A program made the translations under genes and the position numbers. This document shows positions 19,097 to 29,569 of a stretch of DNA of 64,000 nt, piece after piece. This DNA comes from Actinomadura xylanilytica. GTDB taxonomy: Bacteria; Actinomycetota; Actinomycetes; Streptosporangiales; Streptosporangiaceae. Location: the NCBI RefSeq assembly GCF_030283145.1, contig NZ_JASNWE010000004.1:1109704-1173703 (forward strand). The letters run 5' to 3'. The notes beneath the pieces are model-generated. The model was not told the origin of the DNA and did not search any database. It worked only from the letters and a program-made list of their open reading frames with translations. The stretch's first letter is position 1, and each line of letters begins with the position of its first letter.

Positions 19097-19749
19097 GCGA
19101 TCGACTCCTCTCGGGCCATCGTCCGGAGCCGGGCCAGCGCCCGATGCTGCGCGACCCGTACCGCCCCCGCGGACATGCCCAGTACATTACCGGTCTCCTC
19201 CGCCGACAGACCCGCCACCACTCGCAGCAGCACCAGCTCGCGCTGGTGATCGGGCAGGCGCGTCAGCAGGTCGCGGGCGCGCTGCGCCTCGATGTAGCGC
19301 ACCACCGTCTCCTCGGGGCCGGGCCGGTCGTCCGGGCCGTCCGGGAGGTCCTCGGTGGGCACCGCCGCCCGCACCGCGGAGCGCAGCGCGTCGGCGATCT
19401 TGTGAGCGGCGATACCGAAGACGAAGGACGCGAAGGGGCGCCCCATGTCGCGGTAGCGGGGCAGCGCCGACAGCACGGCGATGCACACCTCCTGCGCCAC
19501 GTCGTCGGCGATGTGGTACTGGCCCGAGATCCGGCCGAGCCGGGCCCGGCAGTACCGGACGACCATCGGGCGGACCTCGCCGATGAGCTCCTCGATCGCA
19601 CCGGGGTCGCCCTGCACCGCCAGCGTGGTCAGGTCCTTGAGGTCGCTTTCGTCGGCTGTCGCCGTGCGCAGCACCCGCACCCCTCGGCCGGTGTCGAGAG
19701 GTGATGGAGGGGCGGGCCCCCCCGAGGGTTCGGTTGCGCGCGCGGTCAT
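19093..19749 (-). CDS. RNA polymerase sigma factor, SigD/ShbA type
   Basis: Sigma-70 family factor of about 218 residues containing only regions 2 and 4. Region 2 covers HIADDVAQEVCIAVLSALPRY and GRPFASFVFGIAAHKIADA; region 4 covers LLTRLPDHQRELVLLRVVAG and the HTH LSAEETGNVLGMSAGAVRV. Gene order (guaB, DUF5319, anti-sigma, sigma, groEL) matches the M. tuberculosis sigD region; the Streptomyces counterpart ShbA drives hrdB. ATG 19749 has only a weak ribosome site, so an internal start is possible. Overlaps the anti-sigma gene by four bases. Confidence 0.87.
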   Translation of the reverse strand: MTARATEPSGGPAPPSPLDTGRGVRVLRTATADESDLKDLTTLAVQGDPGAIEELIGEVRPMVVRYCRARLGRISGQYHIADDVAQEVCIAVLSALPRYRDMGRPFASFVFGIAAHKIADALRSAVRAAVPTEDLPDGPDDRPGPEETVVRYIEAQRARDLLTRLPDHQRELVLLRVVAGLSAEETGNVLGMSAGAVRVAQHRALARLRTMAREESIA

Positions 19750-19975
19750 GGTCCCGGCGTAGCATCCCTCGGTCACGTAGAGCATGATGCCCAGCGGTGT
19801 GGTGCCTGTCTCCACTGTCCACGACAACGGAATGGTCACAGTGCAGGAACAGGCCACCAGAAACTACACGACGCGGTCAATTGGCTGCGCACGGTGCCGG
19901 AATTATCGCGCCAGACCCCGCAGAGACCTCAAAGCACTACAGACAGCTCGATCACCGACAGTCGCGACAAATGAG

Positions 19976-20007
19976 AAGGGCCCCCGCCCGGGAAGGGCGG
20001 GGGCCTT
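19976..20007 (-). terminator. terminator downstream of groL
   Basis: Strong GC hairpin AAGGG-CCCCCGCCC, five-base loop, GGGCGGGGGCCTT, with one bulged G, 61 bases beyond the groL stop. The remaining bases between it and the sigma factor start hold no recognisable gene. Confidence 0.8.
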
Positions 20008-20068
20008 CGTCACGATCCCCCGGGGAGGCGAGCCGCGCGCCCCCGGACGACCGGTCGTGTGCCGATCG

Positions 20069-21691
<1,623 letters not shown>

Positions 21692-21772
21692 GAGAGTCTC
21701 CTTTGTCACGCGATCCGCCCCGGCCGTCCCCGTTAGAGGGCCGGACCGGGGCGGTGCATCACGTCTCGGTGA

Positions 21773-22081
21773 TTACTTCTCGATGACCGCGAGCACGTCG
21801 CGGGCCGAGAGCACGAGGTACTCCTCGTTGTTGTACTTGACCTCGGTGCCGCCGTACTTGCTGTAGAGCACGACCTCGCCGACCTTCACGTCGACGGGGA
21901 CGCGGTCGCCCTTGTCGTCGACGCGGCCCGGTCCGACGGCCAGGACGGTCCCCTCCTGGGGCTTCTCCTTGGCGGTGTCGGGAATCACCAGGCCCGACGC
22001 GGTGGTGGTCTCGGCCTCAAGCGGCTGGACGACGATGCGGTCCTCGAGCGGCTTGAGAACAACCTTGGTGGCGGTCGTCAC
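21773..22081 (-). CDS. groS: 10 kDa co-chaperonin GroES
   Basis: GroES cap protein of 102 residues. KVVLKPLEDRIVVQPLEAE at the N-terminus, the mobile loop ETTTASGLVIPD, and the C-terminal NNEEYLVLSARDVLAVIEK are all typical. GTG 22081 has GGGGAGG seven bases upstream; the longer ATG form at 22135 reads through leader. First gene of the operon, 81 bases before groL. Confidence 0.97.
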   Translation of the reverse strand: MTTATKVVLKPLEDRIVVQPLEAETTTASGLVIPDTAKEKPQEGTVLAVGPGRVDDKGDRVPVDVKVGEVVLYSKYGGTEVKYNNEEYLVLSARDVLAVIEK

Positions 22082-22203
22082 GATCTGACCTCCCCTTCGA
22101 TTGGTCCTCGGCCGGCCATGCGAGCCGGCCAGCACATGTGACAGAGAGAGGCGACCCTGACCGGCCTGCCGTCGCGGGTGTCAGACCGACCTTGTCGCTT
22201 TGG

Positions 22204-22230
22204 TTGGCACTCTCACACTGAGAGTGCCAA
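22204..22230. promoter_or_regulatory. CIRCE element (HrcA operator)
   Basis: TTGGCACTC, nine bases, GAGTGCCAA: a perfect 9-9-9 inverted repeat matching the CIRCE consensus (TTAGCACTC-N9-GAGTGCTAA) with one symmetrical change. It lies 122 bases before groS, so heat induction through HrcA is expected. The hrcA gene is not in the window. Confidence 0.95.
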
Positions 22231-22370
22231 TCCGGAGACTATGCCGTGCCCGGTGACCCGTCAACACGGACACGGCCGTACGGCGGGCACATCGCGGAGC
22301 ACCGTCCGATATCGGGCTGAATGCCCCCTGTGGGGGACCGGTCGCAGGTCCGGCCGCTAACGTCCAGCCT

Positions 22371-23630
22371 ATGGACATCGAGGCGTTCCTTGGCCTGCTC
22401 TCACCCGAGGGCCAGGCCGTCCTGGCCGAGGCGGGCGGCGCGGACACCGGCGAGGACGCCCTCCTGACCACCGCGTCCAAGCTGCGCGAACGCCACCCCG
22501 CCGAACTGGTGAACGCGGCGCTCACCCAGGTGCGCCTGCGCGAACGCGCGCGCGCCAAATTCGGGCCGGACGCCGCCCGCATGTACTTCACCCCGGCCGG
22601 GCTCGAACAGTCCACCCGCGCGAACGTCGCCGCCCACCGGGCCCGCCGGTTCCCCGCCGGCGCGTCCGGGGTGCTGGAACTCGGCTGCGGCATCGGCGCC
22701 GATCTGATCGCGCGGACGCGCGCGGGCGTGCGGAGCGACGCCGTCGATCTCGACCCGCTGACCGCCGAGGTCGCGCGCGCGAACGTGGACGCCCTCGGCC
22801 TGGACCGCGCCCTGGTGACGGTTCGGGTGAACGACGCCACCGAGGAGGACCCGTCCGGCTACGCGGCGCTGTTCGCCGACCCGGGGCGCCGGACGGCCCG
22901 CGGCCGTGTCTTCGATCCCCGCTCGTACCAGCCGCCGCTCGACACCGTCCTAGACCTCGCCGGGCGCGTCCCGGCCGCGTGCGTGAAAGTGGCGCCCGGC
23001 ATCCCGCACGAGGCGGTCCCGGACGGCGCCGAAGCCGAGTGGGTCTCGGTGGGCGGGGACGTCAAGGAGTGCGCCCTCTGGCTCGGCGGCATGGCGGGCG
23101 GCGTGCGCCGGCGCGCCACCCTGCTGCCCGCGGACGCCGCCACGGACGCCACCACGGGCTCCCCCACGGCATGGACGCTGACCCCCGTCCCGGGGCTGGA
23201 CGCTCCGGAGGTGCGCGCGTGGGGCCGCTACCTGTACGAGCCGGACGGCGCGGTGATCCGGGCCGGCCTGGTCGCCGAGGTCGCCGAGCTGGTCGGCGGC
23301 GGGCTGGCCGATCCGCACATCGCCTACGTCACATCCGACACCCTGCTGCCCACCCCGTTCGCCTCCGCGTACGAGATCGACGCCGTGCTGCCGTTCTCGC
23401 TGAAGCGGCTGCGGGCCGAGCTGCGCCGCCGCGAGGTCGGGGTGCTCACCGTCAAGAAGCGCGGCTCGGCGGTGGACGTCGACCGCCTGCGCCGCGACCT
23501 CGGCTTCGGGCGCGGCGCCAAGCGGCCCGGACGGAGCGGGCGCGGGGGGCACGGCGACGCGGAGCTGACGCTGGTGCTCACCCGGGTGGGGGACGACCCG
23601 GTGGCACTGCTGACCCGCCCGGCGCGCTGA
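22371..23630 (+). CDS. SAM-dependent methyltransferase with THUMP-like C-terminal domain
   Basis: Protein of 419 residues. The Rossmann methyltransferase domain has the motif LELGCGIGADL (about residue 104) and AVDLDPL after strand 2. FADPGRR takes the place of the catalytic D/NPP-like motif of nucleic-acid methylases. The C-terminal 100 residues (DAVLPFSLKRLRAELRR, VGVLTVKKRGSAVD) match the THUMP-like domain found on actinobacterial proteins of this type, so an RNA substrate is possible but untested. ATG start; monocistronic and divergent from groS. Confidence 0.82.
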   Translation: MDIEAFLGLLSPEGQAVLAEAGGADTGEDALLTTASKLRERHPAELVNAALTQVRLRERARAKFGPDAARMYFTPAGLEQSTRANVAAHRARRFPAGASGVLELGCGIGADLIARTRAGVRSDAVDLDPLTAEVARANVDALGLDRALVTVRVNDATEEDPSGYAALFADPGRRTARGRVFDPRSYQPPLDTVLDLAGRVPAACVKVAPGIPHEAVPDGAEAEWVSVGGDVKECALWLGGMAGGVRRRATLLPADAATDATTGSPTAWTLTPVPGLDAPEVRAWGRYLYEPDGAVIRAGLVAEVAELVGGGLADPHIAYVTSDTLLPTPFASAYEIDAVLPFSLKRLRAELRRREVGVLTVKKRGSAVDVDRLRRDLGFGRGAKRPGRSGRGGHGDAELTLVLTRVGDDPVALLTRPAR

Positions 23631-24285
23631 ACGGCCGTTAATCGGTCCAAAGATCTCCGCCGGACGCGAGAACGCCAAGCGGGCACGGGCGACGCACCAC
23701 GCCAGAGCAAATCCTCCGCACTTTCCGGCATGGCCTTCACTAAGGATCGCGGCCGGGCGGCAAGCGCGTTAAACGGGACGCGGGACGGCCCATCAGGGGC
23801 GGCGGGCCGAAGAATGACCAAGGCAGGTTCAGGAGATCGGCCCAGCGGTGTCCCGCGACGCCCCCAGAGCGTCCGAAATGCCATGCCGGAATGGCCGCCG
23901 CGGGCGCCGTCCCGGAGTCGTCCGGATCCGGGCCGGGCGGGACGGCGGGCGCCCATCCCGGGCCGTTCGGCGGGCACCAACGGGCGATGTCGGGCGACAT
24001 GCAGGGATTTACCCGACCCACCTCCGGCCCAGCGGAAACGCCGTTCGAGGCACGTCCACACCGGGCGCCACCACCACCTTCACCACGACCGCCCGCAAAA
24101 GCCAGGAAATCACCTGACGCCGCGAGAACTCCCGCGTTCCCGTCCACCCGGATAAGCGCCGCATTCCGCCGGACCTGCATGGATTCTCACCCCGACTTCG
24201 GGCAGGCCCGAACGCACTACAGTGAGCCCTTCACGATTCAATGCCGCGCGCAATTTCATCGCGTCGGCACACGAAGGAGCATCGG
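23631..24285. other. 655-base gap with no supported gene
   Basis: No frame here has convincing protein character on either strand; the long open frames (for example 23730-24155 and 23324-24061) are Arg/Pro/Gly-rich low-complexity shadows. It presumably carries the promoter of the coiled-coil gene. The only clear signal is AAGGAG at 24274-24279, the ribosome site of that gene. Confidence 0.6.
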
Positions 24286-25914
24286 GTGGAAACGAATCAC
24301 AACTTCCTGCAGACGGGGGGTCAACCGGTCTCGGACCGGATGCGGGAGTTGCTCGCCCGTGCGGCGCAGGACCACGTCTATGAACAGCGCTCACAGGGCC
24401 AGGTCCTGGATGAGATACGGCAGCGGCTGGAGGGCATGGAGTGGCTGCTGCGGGAGGTCCGCGAGCGCGAGCTCAACGGCCTGACCGGGCAGCTCGACAA
24501 CGTCCGCGGGCAGGTCGACGACCTGTCCAGCAAGCCCCCGGAATGGGCCGAAGGGCTGGCCGAGCACATCGAGGCGGTCGGCGAGCGGGTCAAGCCCGTC
24601 GCCGAACTGCCCGCGCTGTGGGCCGATGTCGGCGTCGTCGCCGAGAACGTCGACGAGGGCCTGGTCCGCATCCAGGCCGTCATCGAGTCCGCGCAGCACA
24701 TCACCGACGTCACCCAGCAGGCGTCGCTGCGCATGGAGGACATGGCCAAGCGGCTGGACAAGCTCCAGGGCAGCATGGAGGCCGCCTCCGTCCGCTTCAA
24801 CCGGCTCGACAAGTCCCTCGCCGAGCTGGGCCACCGGTCGGAGAAGCTCGAACACTCGATCAACGGCGTCACCACCCGGGTCGATCAGTCGCTCGGCGAG
24901 ATGGCCGAGCGGGTGGAGCAGGGGCTGGAGGCGGTCAACGGCCGGGTCGAGGGCGTCGGCGGACGGCTGGACGGGCTCGACGGCCGGCTCTCCGGGCTGT
25001 CCGGCAAGCTGGAGGGCCTGGACGGCCGGGTCGAGGGCGTCGACGACCGGCTCGACGGGCTCGGCGAGCGGATCGACCGGCTGCCCGGCCTGCTCGACAT
25101 CGGCGAGCTGCACCGCAAGGTGGACGAGCTCGCGCAGCGTCCGCCGATCGACCACTCCGACCGCTTCGACGCGCTGGAGAAGCACCTCGCGGACGCGTTC
25201 GAGCCGCTGATCGACGAGCTGCGCGCCAGGCCGGACCGGGACGAGGTCAAGGCCACCATGTCGCAGATCGCCAAGACGGCCTACAGCGACGTGGCCAAGC
25301 GCATGGACGAGTTCTCCCGCCGGTTCGAGGACGTGCACGAGGACGTCCGCAAGCGGATCGAGGGGATCCACGAGGAGGTCACCAAGAAGGTCGACGTCGC
25401 CCTGGAGGAGTTCACCGCGCAGGTCGACCTGGTCTCCCGGCGCGTCGAGTCGGTCCACACCGACGTGGCCAAGCAGGTGGAGTCGGTGCACACCGAGGTG
25501 TCGCGCCAGGTCACAGGGGTCCACGACGATGTGGGCAAGCGCATCGACGGGATCCACGACGATGTGACCAAGCAGGTCGGCAGCATCCAGGAGAACGTCG
25601 CCAAGCAGGTCGGCGGCATCCAGGAGGACGTCGCCAGGCAGGTGGGCGGGGTGCAGGAGGAGTTCGCCAAGCGGGTGGACGGCGTGCACGACGAGGTCAG
25701 CCGGCGGGCCGAGGCCATGCAGGCCGAGGTCGGCAAGCACTTCTCCGGCGTCCAGGACGAGGTCGGCCGGAAGGTCGACAGCGTGCACAGCGACGTCACC
25801 AAGCAGGTGACCGCGGTGCACGAGGACGTCCTCAAGCGGCTGTCGACCCTGGAGGAGACCATGCTCGCCCTCGCCGAGGCGCTGCTGCGTCCGCGCCGTG
25901 ACGGGAAGGACTGA
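24286..25914 (+). CDS. long coiled-coil protein with heptad then hendecad repeats
   Basis: Soluble, almost entirely helical protein of 542 residues with no catalytic motif. The first part (residues 30-215) is irregular coiled coil. Seven consecutive 7-residue units follow (GRVEGVG, GRLDGLD, GRLSGLS and so on; about residues 219-267). After a break with PPIDHSDRF come twelve consecutive 11-residue units of the type VHTDVAKQVES (about residues 390-521). Hendecads favour nearly straight or slightly right-handed coils, as in the Streptomyces polar cytoskeletal protein Scy or in apolipoprotein-like repeats. A structural or cytoskeletal role is an inference. GTG 24286 is chosen for AAGGAG six bases upstream. 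Confidence 0.85.
   Translation: METNHNFLQTGGQPVSDRMRELLARAAQDHVYEQRSQGQVLDEIRQRLEGMEWLLREVRERELNGLTGQLDNVRGQVDDLSSKPPEWAEGLAEHIEAVGERVKPVAELPALWADVGVVAENVDEGLVRIQAVIESAQHITDVTQQASLRMEDMAKRLDKLQGSMEAASVRFNRLDKSLAELGHRSEKLEHSINGVTTRVDQSLGEMAERVEQGLEAVNGRVEGVGGRLDGLDGRLSGLSGKLEGLDGRVEGVDDRLDGLGERIDRLPGLLDIGELHRKVDELAQRPPIDHSDRFDALEKHLADAFEPLIDELRARPDRDEVKATMSQIAKTAYSDVAKRMDEFSRRFEDVHEDVRKRIEGIHEEVTKKVDVALEEFTAQVDLVSRRVESVHTDVAKQVESVHTEVSRQVTGVHDDVGKRIDGIHDDVTKQVGSIQENVAKQVGGIQEDVARQVGGVQEEFAKRVDGVHDEVSRRAEAMQAEVGKHFSGVQDEVGRKVDSVHSDVTKQVTAVHEDVLKRLSTLEETMLALAEALLRPRRDGKD
25453..25848 (+). repeat. twelve 33-base coding units (hendecad array)
   Basis: Twelve in-frame 33-base units encode VHTDVAKQVES, VHTEVSRQVTG, VHDDVGKRIDG, IHDDVTKQVGS, IQENVAKQVGG and seven further variants ending VHEDVLKRLST. 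Codons vary between units, so this is an old, selected protein repeat, not a recent slippage product. A separate array of seven 21-base units lies at 24940-25086. Confidence 0.85.
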
Positions 25915-26123
25915 GGGGTAGGGTGGGGCGCTTCTCCGCACGTGGCGGGGAGCGTCCCGCCCGGCTGCCCGGACGCCCCCGCACCCGCCGGGGCTCTGCG
26001 GCGGTATGTCCGCCAATCCGCCGGGACACCCGAAGCCGCTTGATCAAGACACGTCGATGACGTGCATTTTGTTACGTTCCGTCTTCGCAAAATCACTCCC
26101 AATACCCTTCGGAATCCGTTTTC

Positions 26124-27104
26124 ATGGATCTCGTGACCCACACTCCGGCACCTTGCCTCCCGACCGGCATCCCGCCCAGTCGCGCCACGCTGCGCTGGGT
26201 CGAGGAATGTCTCGGCCGGGGCGCCGAGGTCCGGATGGTCCGCCCGCTGGCGGGCGGTTCCGCGCACGCCAACCACGCGCTGCTGGTGGAGAGCCGCTCC
26301 GGCAGCGCGCACCGGCTCGTGCTGCGCCGCTGGACCCCGCGCGGCCTCGGGCCGGGCGGCGACGACCTCGGCGCGCCGCGCCGGTCGTACGGCGACACCG
26401 AGTTCTCCCCCGAACGCGAGATCGCCGCGCTGGCACTGCTGGCCGGCTGCGAGATCCCCACCCCGTCGCTCGTCGCCGCCGACCCGGCCGGCGCCTACTG
26501 CGACGTGCCCGCGCTGCTCATCACCCGGCTGGTCGGCCACCCGCCGCGGCCGGCCCCCGACGACCTGTCCGAGTACCTCATCCAGTGCGCCGCCGCGCTG
26601 CTGGCGGTGCACGCGCTGAACGGGGCGTCCACGATGCCCCCCTACGTCCCCTACAACCGGCTCGACGTGCGGGTCCCGCCCCGGCACGCGCTCCGTCCCG
26701 AACTGTGGGAACGCGCCTTCCAGGTCGCCGGCGGGTCCGCGCCCGAGGCGCCCGCGCGGTTCATCCACCGCGACTACCACCCCGACAACACCCTGTGGTC
26801 GTACGGCAGGCTGACCGGGGTGGTCGACTGGTCCGACGCCTCGTCCGGCCCGATCGCGGTCGACATCGCGCACATGCGCCGCGGCCTGGCCCTGCGGTAC
26901 GGGCCGGGCGTCGCCGACCGGTTCCTGGCCGCGTTCGACCAGGTGTCGGGCGGCTACCGGCACGACCCGTACTGGGACGTCCGCTGCCTGCTCGACCTGC
27001 TGCCCGAGACCGACGGCCGGGTCATCGACGAGGCCCAGGTGCCGCTCTTCGAGGACTACCTCGCGGCGCTGCTCGCCGAGCTCGGCGCCCCCGCCGCGGG
27101 CTGA
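26124..27104 (+). CDS. APH-family phosphotransferase
   Basis: Aminoglycoside phosphotransferase/choline kinase-fold protein of 326 residues. The catalytic loop HRDYHPDNTLW and the metal-binding VVDWSDASSGPIAVDIA are clear. The N-terminal lobe has a glycine-rich stretch RPLAGGSAHANHALLVE and the lysine position VLRRW. Such proteins phosphorylate hydroxyls of varied small molecules and most are not resistance enzymes; the substrate here is unknown. ATG start. Converges on tsaD with 18 bases between stops. Confidence 0.85.
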   Translation: MDLVTHTPAPCLPTGIPPSRATLRWVEECLGRGAEVRMVRPLAGGSAHANHALLVESRSGSAHRLVLRRWTPRGLGPGGDDLGAPRRSYGDTEFSPEREIAALALLAGCEIPTPSLVAADPAGAYCDVPALLITRLVGHPPRPAPDDLSEYLIQCAAALLAVHALNGASTMPPYVPYNRLDVRVPPRHALRPELWERAFQVAGGSAPEAPARFIHRDYHPDNTLWSYGRLTGVVDWSDASSGPIAVDIAHMRRGLALRYGPGVADRFLAAFDQVSGGYRHDPYWDVRCLLDLLPETDGRVIDEAQVPLFEDYLAALLAELGAPAAG

Positions 27105-27122
27105 CCCGCCCGCCCGGCCCGC

Positions 27123-28160
27123 CTACAGCCTGATCGACTCGACCGGGAGGCTGGAATCGGCCGGGAGGTCCAGCTCGGACGGGGCCAGCCCCGAGGCGAC
27201 CAGCTCGGATCCGAGGGCGGCCACCATCGCGCCGTTGTCGGTGCACAGCTTGGGGCGCGGCACCCGCAGCCGGACCCCGGCCGCCTCGCACCGCTCCCGG
27301 GCCAGCGCGCGCAGCCGCGAGTTGGCCGCCACCCCGCCGCCGATCAGCAGGTGGTCGACGCCGTTGTCGCGGCAGACCTTGAGCGCCTTGGCGGTCAGCA
27401 CGTCCACCACGGCCTCCTGGAACGAGGCGGCCACGTCGGCGACCGGCACCGGCTCGCCGTTGCGCTCCCGGGCCTCCACCCAGCGGGCCACCGCGGTCTT
27501 CAGGCCGGAGAACGAGAAGTCGTAGGTGCCGTCGTTGTGCTTGCCGCGCGGGAACGCGATCGCGGCCGGGTCGCCCGCGAGCGCCTCCCGGTCGATCACC
27601 GGGCCGCCCGGGAAGCCGAGGTCCAGCACCCGCGCGACCTTGTCGAACGCCTCGCCCGCCGCGTCGTCCACGGTCGCGCCGAGCGCCCGGACGTCGGTGG
27701 CCACGTCGGGCACCAGGAGCAGGGACGAGTGCCCGCCCGACACCAGCATCGCCACGCACGGCTTGGGCAGCGGGCCGTGTTCGAGCTGGTCGACGCAGAC
27801 GTGCGCGGCCAGGTGGTTGACCCCGTACAGCGGCTTGCCGAGCGACAGCGCGTACGCCTTGGCCGCGGCGACCCCGACCATCAGCGCGCCGGGCAGCCCG
27901 GGACCGGCCGTCACCGCGAACGCGTCGATGTCGGCGAAGCCCACCCCGGCCTCGGCCAGGGCCCGCTCGACGGTCGGGGTCATCGCCTCCAGGTGCGCCC
28001 GCGAGGCCACCTCGGGCACCACGCCGCCGAACCGGGCATGCTGCTCCACACTGGAGGCGATCGAGTCGGCCAGCAGCGTGTGCCCGCGCACCACGCCGAC
28101 GCCGGTCTCGTCGCACGAGGTCTCGATCCCCAGCACGAGCGGCTCGGAGTCGCGGATCAC
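27123..28160 (-). CDS. tsaD: tRNA N6-threonylcarbamoyladenosine synthase subunit TsaD
   Basis: Transfers threonylcarbamoyl from TC-AMP to A37 of ANN-decoding tRNAs, with TsaB and TsaE. About 345 residues of the ASKHA fold: N-terminal VLGIETSCDET, the metal-binding HxxxH in NHLAAHV, and the nucleotide motifs VSGGHSSL and GGGVAANSRLR. GTG 28160 is chosen: GGGAGG lies five bases upstream and it overlaps the rimI stop as GTGA. The frame to 28211 runs inside rimI. Last gene of the leftward alr-tsaE-tsaB-rimI-tsaD run. Confidence 0.96.
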   Translation of the reverse strand: MIRDSEPLVLGIETSCDETGVGVVRGHTLLADSIASSVEQHARFGGVVPEVASRAHLEAMTPTVERALAEAGVGFADIDAFAVTAGPGLPGALMVGVAAAKAYALSLGKPLYGVNHLAAHVCVDQLEHGPLPKPCVAMLVSGGHSSLLLVPDVATDVRALGATVDDAAGEAFDKVARVLDLGFPGGPVIDREALAGDPAAIAFPRGKHNDGTYDFSFSGLKTAVARWVEARERNGEPVPVADVAASFQEAVVDVLTAKALKVCRDNGVDHLLIGGGVAANSRLRALARERCEAAGVRLRVPRPKLCTDNGAMVAALGSELVASGLAPSELDLPADSSLPVESIRL

Positions 28161-28717
28161 TGTTCCTCCCGGGTGAAGCCCATGGCCGCGCGGCGCCGGA
28201 GCGTCAGGCACATCACGATCGCGTCGACGCCGGACGGCTGGTAGTAGCGCTTGCGGAGGCCGACCCGCTCGAACCCGAACCGCTCGTACATCAGGCGGGC
28301 GCCGTCGTTGTCGGCACGGACCTCCAGGAACACCGCCTCGGTGCCGCGGCGGGTCGCCTCGCCCAGCAGCTCGGTGAGCAGCGCGGCGCCGATGCCCGCG
28401 CCGCGCCGGTCGGCGCGCACCCCGATGGTCTGCACGTCGGCCTGCCCGCCGGCGGCGGAGAGGCCCGCGTACCCGATGATCTCACCGGACGCCGCGGTCG
28501 CGGCGGACGCCCCGGCCTCGCCGGGAGGGGCGGCGGGGAGTTCCTCGGCCACGACGTAGTGCCGGGTGCGCGGCTGGTCGGCCAGCTCGCCGCGGAGCAT
28601 CTCCTCCGTCCAGGCGTCCTCGGGGAACATCACCCGCTCCAGCCGGAGCACGGCGGGCAGGTCGGCGGCCGTCATCGTCCGCAGCCGCACCGCGCCCGTA
28701 TCGTCGGCCCCGGTCAT
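28157..28717 (-). CDS. rimI: ribosomal protein alanine N-acetyltransferase RimI
   Basis: GNAT acetyltransferase of 186 residues, expected to acetylate the N-terminus of ribosomal protein S18 and perhaps other proteins. The acetyl-CoA loop is VRADRRGAGIGAALL; EVRADNDGARLMYERFGF and the tail RKRYYQP are the usual RimI signatures. An Ala/Gly/Pro-rich insertion (PAAPPGEAGASAATAASGE) lengthens it compared with typical 150-residue RimI proteins. ATGA overlap with tsaB and GTGA overlap with tsaD make the three genes translationally coupled. Confidence 0.92.
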   Translation of the reverse strand: MTGADDTGAVRLRTMTAADLPAVLRLERVMFPEDAWTEEMLRGELADQPRTRHYVVAEELPAAPPGEAGASAATAASGEIIGYAGLSAAGGQADVQTIGVRADRRGAGIGAALLTELLGEATRRGTEAVFLEVRADNDGARLMYERFGFERVGLRKRYYQPSGVDAIVMCLTLRRRAAMGFTREEQ

Positions 28718-29505
28718 CGCGGGCTCACCTTCTTGCGCGGACCGGGCTCCTTGGCGTCGGGTCTGCGCAGGTAGAGCGGCTCGGGCGGGAGCAGATCGGG
28801 GCCCGGCTCACCGGACAGCCGCGCGACCACCAACTCGGCCAGGGCGCTCCCCGTTGGACGGACCGGAGCGAAGCGAGGACCGCCCGACGGGGCGACGGGG
28901 GTCTGGGGGTCGCCCCCCAGATGAGAACCGGCCGGACGGACCGGAGCGAAGCGAGGACCGCCCGACGGACCGCCCGGCGGATCGTCCGGGGTGCCGAGGA
29001 CGTCGGGGTAGAGGGCCGCGCCTTCGCCGATCACCGGGAGGCCGGGCGGCAGGCCGGCGCGGACGTCGGCGGGCGGGCCGACGGCCGGGCCGGTGGCGGG
29101 CTCGCGGGCCGAGGCGTACCGGGCCCAGTAGACCTCCTTGCGGCGGGCGTCGATCGCGACCGCGAACGGCTCGTCGCGGCCGGACGCCCAGGCGATCGCG
29201 TCGAGCGTGCACACGCCGTGCACAGGGACGCCCAGCGCGTCGCCCATCGCCCGCGCGGTGACCAGGCCGACCCGCAGCCCGGTGTAGGGGCCGGGGCCCA
29301 CCCCGACGGCGATCGCGCTCAGGTCGCCGGGTGCGGCGCCCGCCTCGGCGAGGACGGCGGCGACGGACGGGACGAGCAGCTCAGTGTGCGCGCGCCGGTC
29401 GACCGCCTCAGTCGCGGCGCGGCGGCGGGCGCCCTCACCGGGAGTCCACTCGTACAGCGCCACGGTGACCGCGGCGGTCGCGGTGTCGAAAGCCAAGACC
29501 AGCAC
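28714..29505 (-). CDS. tsaB: t6A synthesis scaffold TsaB
   Basis: Partner of TsaD in threonylcarbamoyl transfer, 263 residues. The start MLVLAFDTATAAVTVALYE and the segment VGVGPGPYTGLRVGL are characteristic; like other TsaB proteins it lacks the TsaD metal site. Between about residues 175 and 225 the protein has two copies of PSGGPRFAPVRP separated by a Gly/Pro-rich stretch, produced by a DNA repeat inserted in frame. This makes it longer than usual and the insert is probably a surface loop. Coupled to rimI by an ATGA overlap. Confidence 0.93.
   Translation of the reverse strand: MLVLAFDTATAAVTVALYEWTPGEGARRRAATEAVDRRAHTELLVPSVAAVLAEAGAAPGDLSAIAVGVGPGPYTGLRVGLVTARAMGDALGVPVHGVCTLDAIAWASGRDEPFAVAIDARRKEVYWARYASAREPATGPAVGPPADVRAGLPPGLPVIGEGAALYPDVLGTPDDPPGGPSGGPRFAPVRPAGSHLGGDPQTPVAPSGGPRFAPVRPTGSALAELVVARLSGEPGPDLLPPEPLYLRRPDAKEPGPRKKVSPR
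28856..28968. repeat. palindrome-centred repeat inserted inside tsaB
   Basis: A 35-base unit (containing GGAGCGAAGCGAGG) occurs exactly at 28856-28890 and 28934-28968. The 43-base spacer holds a hairpin, TCTGGGGG-TCGC-CCCCCAGA at 28902-28921. The element looks like an intergenic palindromic repeat of high-GC actinomycetes that landed in a coding region and kept the frame open. Confidence 0.75.
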
Positions 29506-29569
29506 GAATTGAAAGCGTAGTACAGGCCGGGCGTGCTCCCACCTGTCCCGGTGGCCCCCGGCGTGCGGG

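Noticed and set aside
23730..24155. A 141-residue plus-strand frame in the gap before the coiled-coil gene
   Set aside because: Composition is Arg/Pro/Ser-rich without a ribosome site or family-like pattern; overlapping frames on both strands look equally poor.
25453..25848. 33-base periodic repeats that could suggest a CRISPR array or minisatellite
   Set aside because: The units are in frame, contiguous without spacers, vary at codon level and encode a regular 11-residue coiled-coil repeat.
26124..27104. Aminoglycoside resistance gene
   Set aside because: The kinase fold is clear but nothing in the sequence or context points to an antibiotic substrate.
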